Assembly (NCBI RefSeq): GCF_030929495.1
Contig: NZ_JAVFWN010000022.1
Span: 28,813 to 92,812 of the forward strand
DNA from: Nocardioides sp. LHD-245
GTDB taxonomy: Bacteria > Actinomycetota > Actinomycetes > Propionibacteriales > Nocardioidaceae
Direction of reading: 5' to 3'
DNA length: 64,000 nt
Shown here: positions 63,730-64,000 of the stretch, piece by piece
Numbering within the stretch: the first letter of the stretch is position 1
Layout: each line of letters opens with the position of its first letter
Notes under the pieces: model-generated
Databases searched by the model: none
Seen by the model: only the letters and a program-made list of their open reading frames with translations
Told to the model about the DNA's origin: nothing
Made by a program: the position numbers and the translations under genes

Positions 63730-64000
63730 TCCGGACAGCTTGGCTGGCGGGTTTGGGATACTTCCGTCGTGGCGCTTCGGAAGGCCTACGCGGACTACCG
63801 AAGTTGAGTCCCCGATAGTGGTGTAGCGCGGTCGCCGAGTTCGTCCCGGTCGTGGACGTAGACGCGGCCACCGCGTGATCCGACAGAGCCCCGCGGGGTG
63901 GTGGGCTTTGAGGTGATCCTCGGTGCCTACACGTCGCTGCTCTCGATGGCGGCGACGGGGTCAGTATCGCTGGTGTCGTAGAGCTTGGCCATGGACCCTT
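63730..64000. other. window-end stretch without supported genes
   Basis: No complete gene. On the minus strand ATG 63995 starts MAKLYDTSDTDPVAAIESSD and stops at once. Frames near 63780-63900 (for example GGRVYVHDRDELGDRA on the minus strand) may be gene fragments, but I cannot assign them. Confidence 0.4.

Noticed and set aside
63617..63871. 84-codon minus-strand frame at the window end
   Set aside because: It overlaps the pseudogene and has no recognisable motif; treated as unassigned.

Overview
This is high-GC DNA (roughly 70% or more by eye across most of the window) with actinobacterial gene families and order: rimO-pgsA-cinA-clgR, recA-recX preceded by a DUF3046 gene, lhr-nei, an NrtR/pncBA locus, a PafBC-type recA promoter and LexA boxes of the TCGAAC-N4-GTTCGA type. 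Protein style and content suggest Nocardioides or another member of the Nocardioidaceae. This is inferred from the sequence alone.

Layout. 1-9.2 kb: the 3' end of rimO, pgsA, and two large secreted proteins with calcineurin-like 5'-nucleotidase domains, the first fused to an extracellular nuclease; a possible phosphate-type operator lies upstream. 9.2-20.2 kb: cinA, clgR, htpX, nei, lhr, a sortase, two tandem MFS exporters and tfoX. 20.2-21.7 kb: a tightly coupled ArsR / SRPBCC / maleylpyruvate-isomerase-like operon with two matching 16-bp operators. 21.8-24.5 kb: NAD salvage, with nrtR and an in-frame pncB-pncA fusion, controlled by a palindrome shared with a divergent DNA methyltransferase. 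24.5-28.0 kb: that methyltransferase, a frameshifted gene, a VOC protein and a secreted NPCBM-like protein. 28.1-35.9 kb: histidine utilisation (IclR regulator, hutH, hutU, an M20 amidohydrolase, hutF, hutI); hutF carries an in-frame palindromic insertion. 36-45 kb: small conserved genes, the SOS-controlled recA, a 186-bp tandem repeat between recA and recX, copper and iron-sulfur genes, PPK2, and a HipA-like kinase/DUF3037 pair. 45-48.7 kb: assimilatory sulfate reduction (sirA, cysH, sirohydrochlorin chelatase) behind a short leader peptide. 48.9-58.5 kb: glyA, a CitAB/DcuSR-type two-component system divergent from dctA with a CRP-like site, YihY, a potassium channel, an SOS-controlled 69-residue protein, and a yccF gene preceded by a possible SAM-clan riboswitch.

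58.9 kb to the end: a mobile island of visibly different composition. Its left edge is a copy of a tRNA-Val-like 3' end, followed by a tyrosine integrase translationally coupled to a HigB/Gp49-like toxin, the XRE antitoxin with its own promoter, a decayed MobF relaxase and a twice-broken pseudogene. The right edge and the restored tRNA gene should lie beyond the window.

How genes work together. The sulfur genes form one chain (siroheme iron insertion, APS reduction, sulfite reduction). The hut genes take histidine to glutamate, with an M20 enzyme in the place normally taken by a deformylase. recA and the 69-residue gene share LexA control. nrtR, pncB and pncA form one NAD-salvage circuit.
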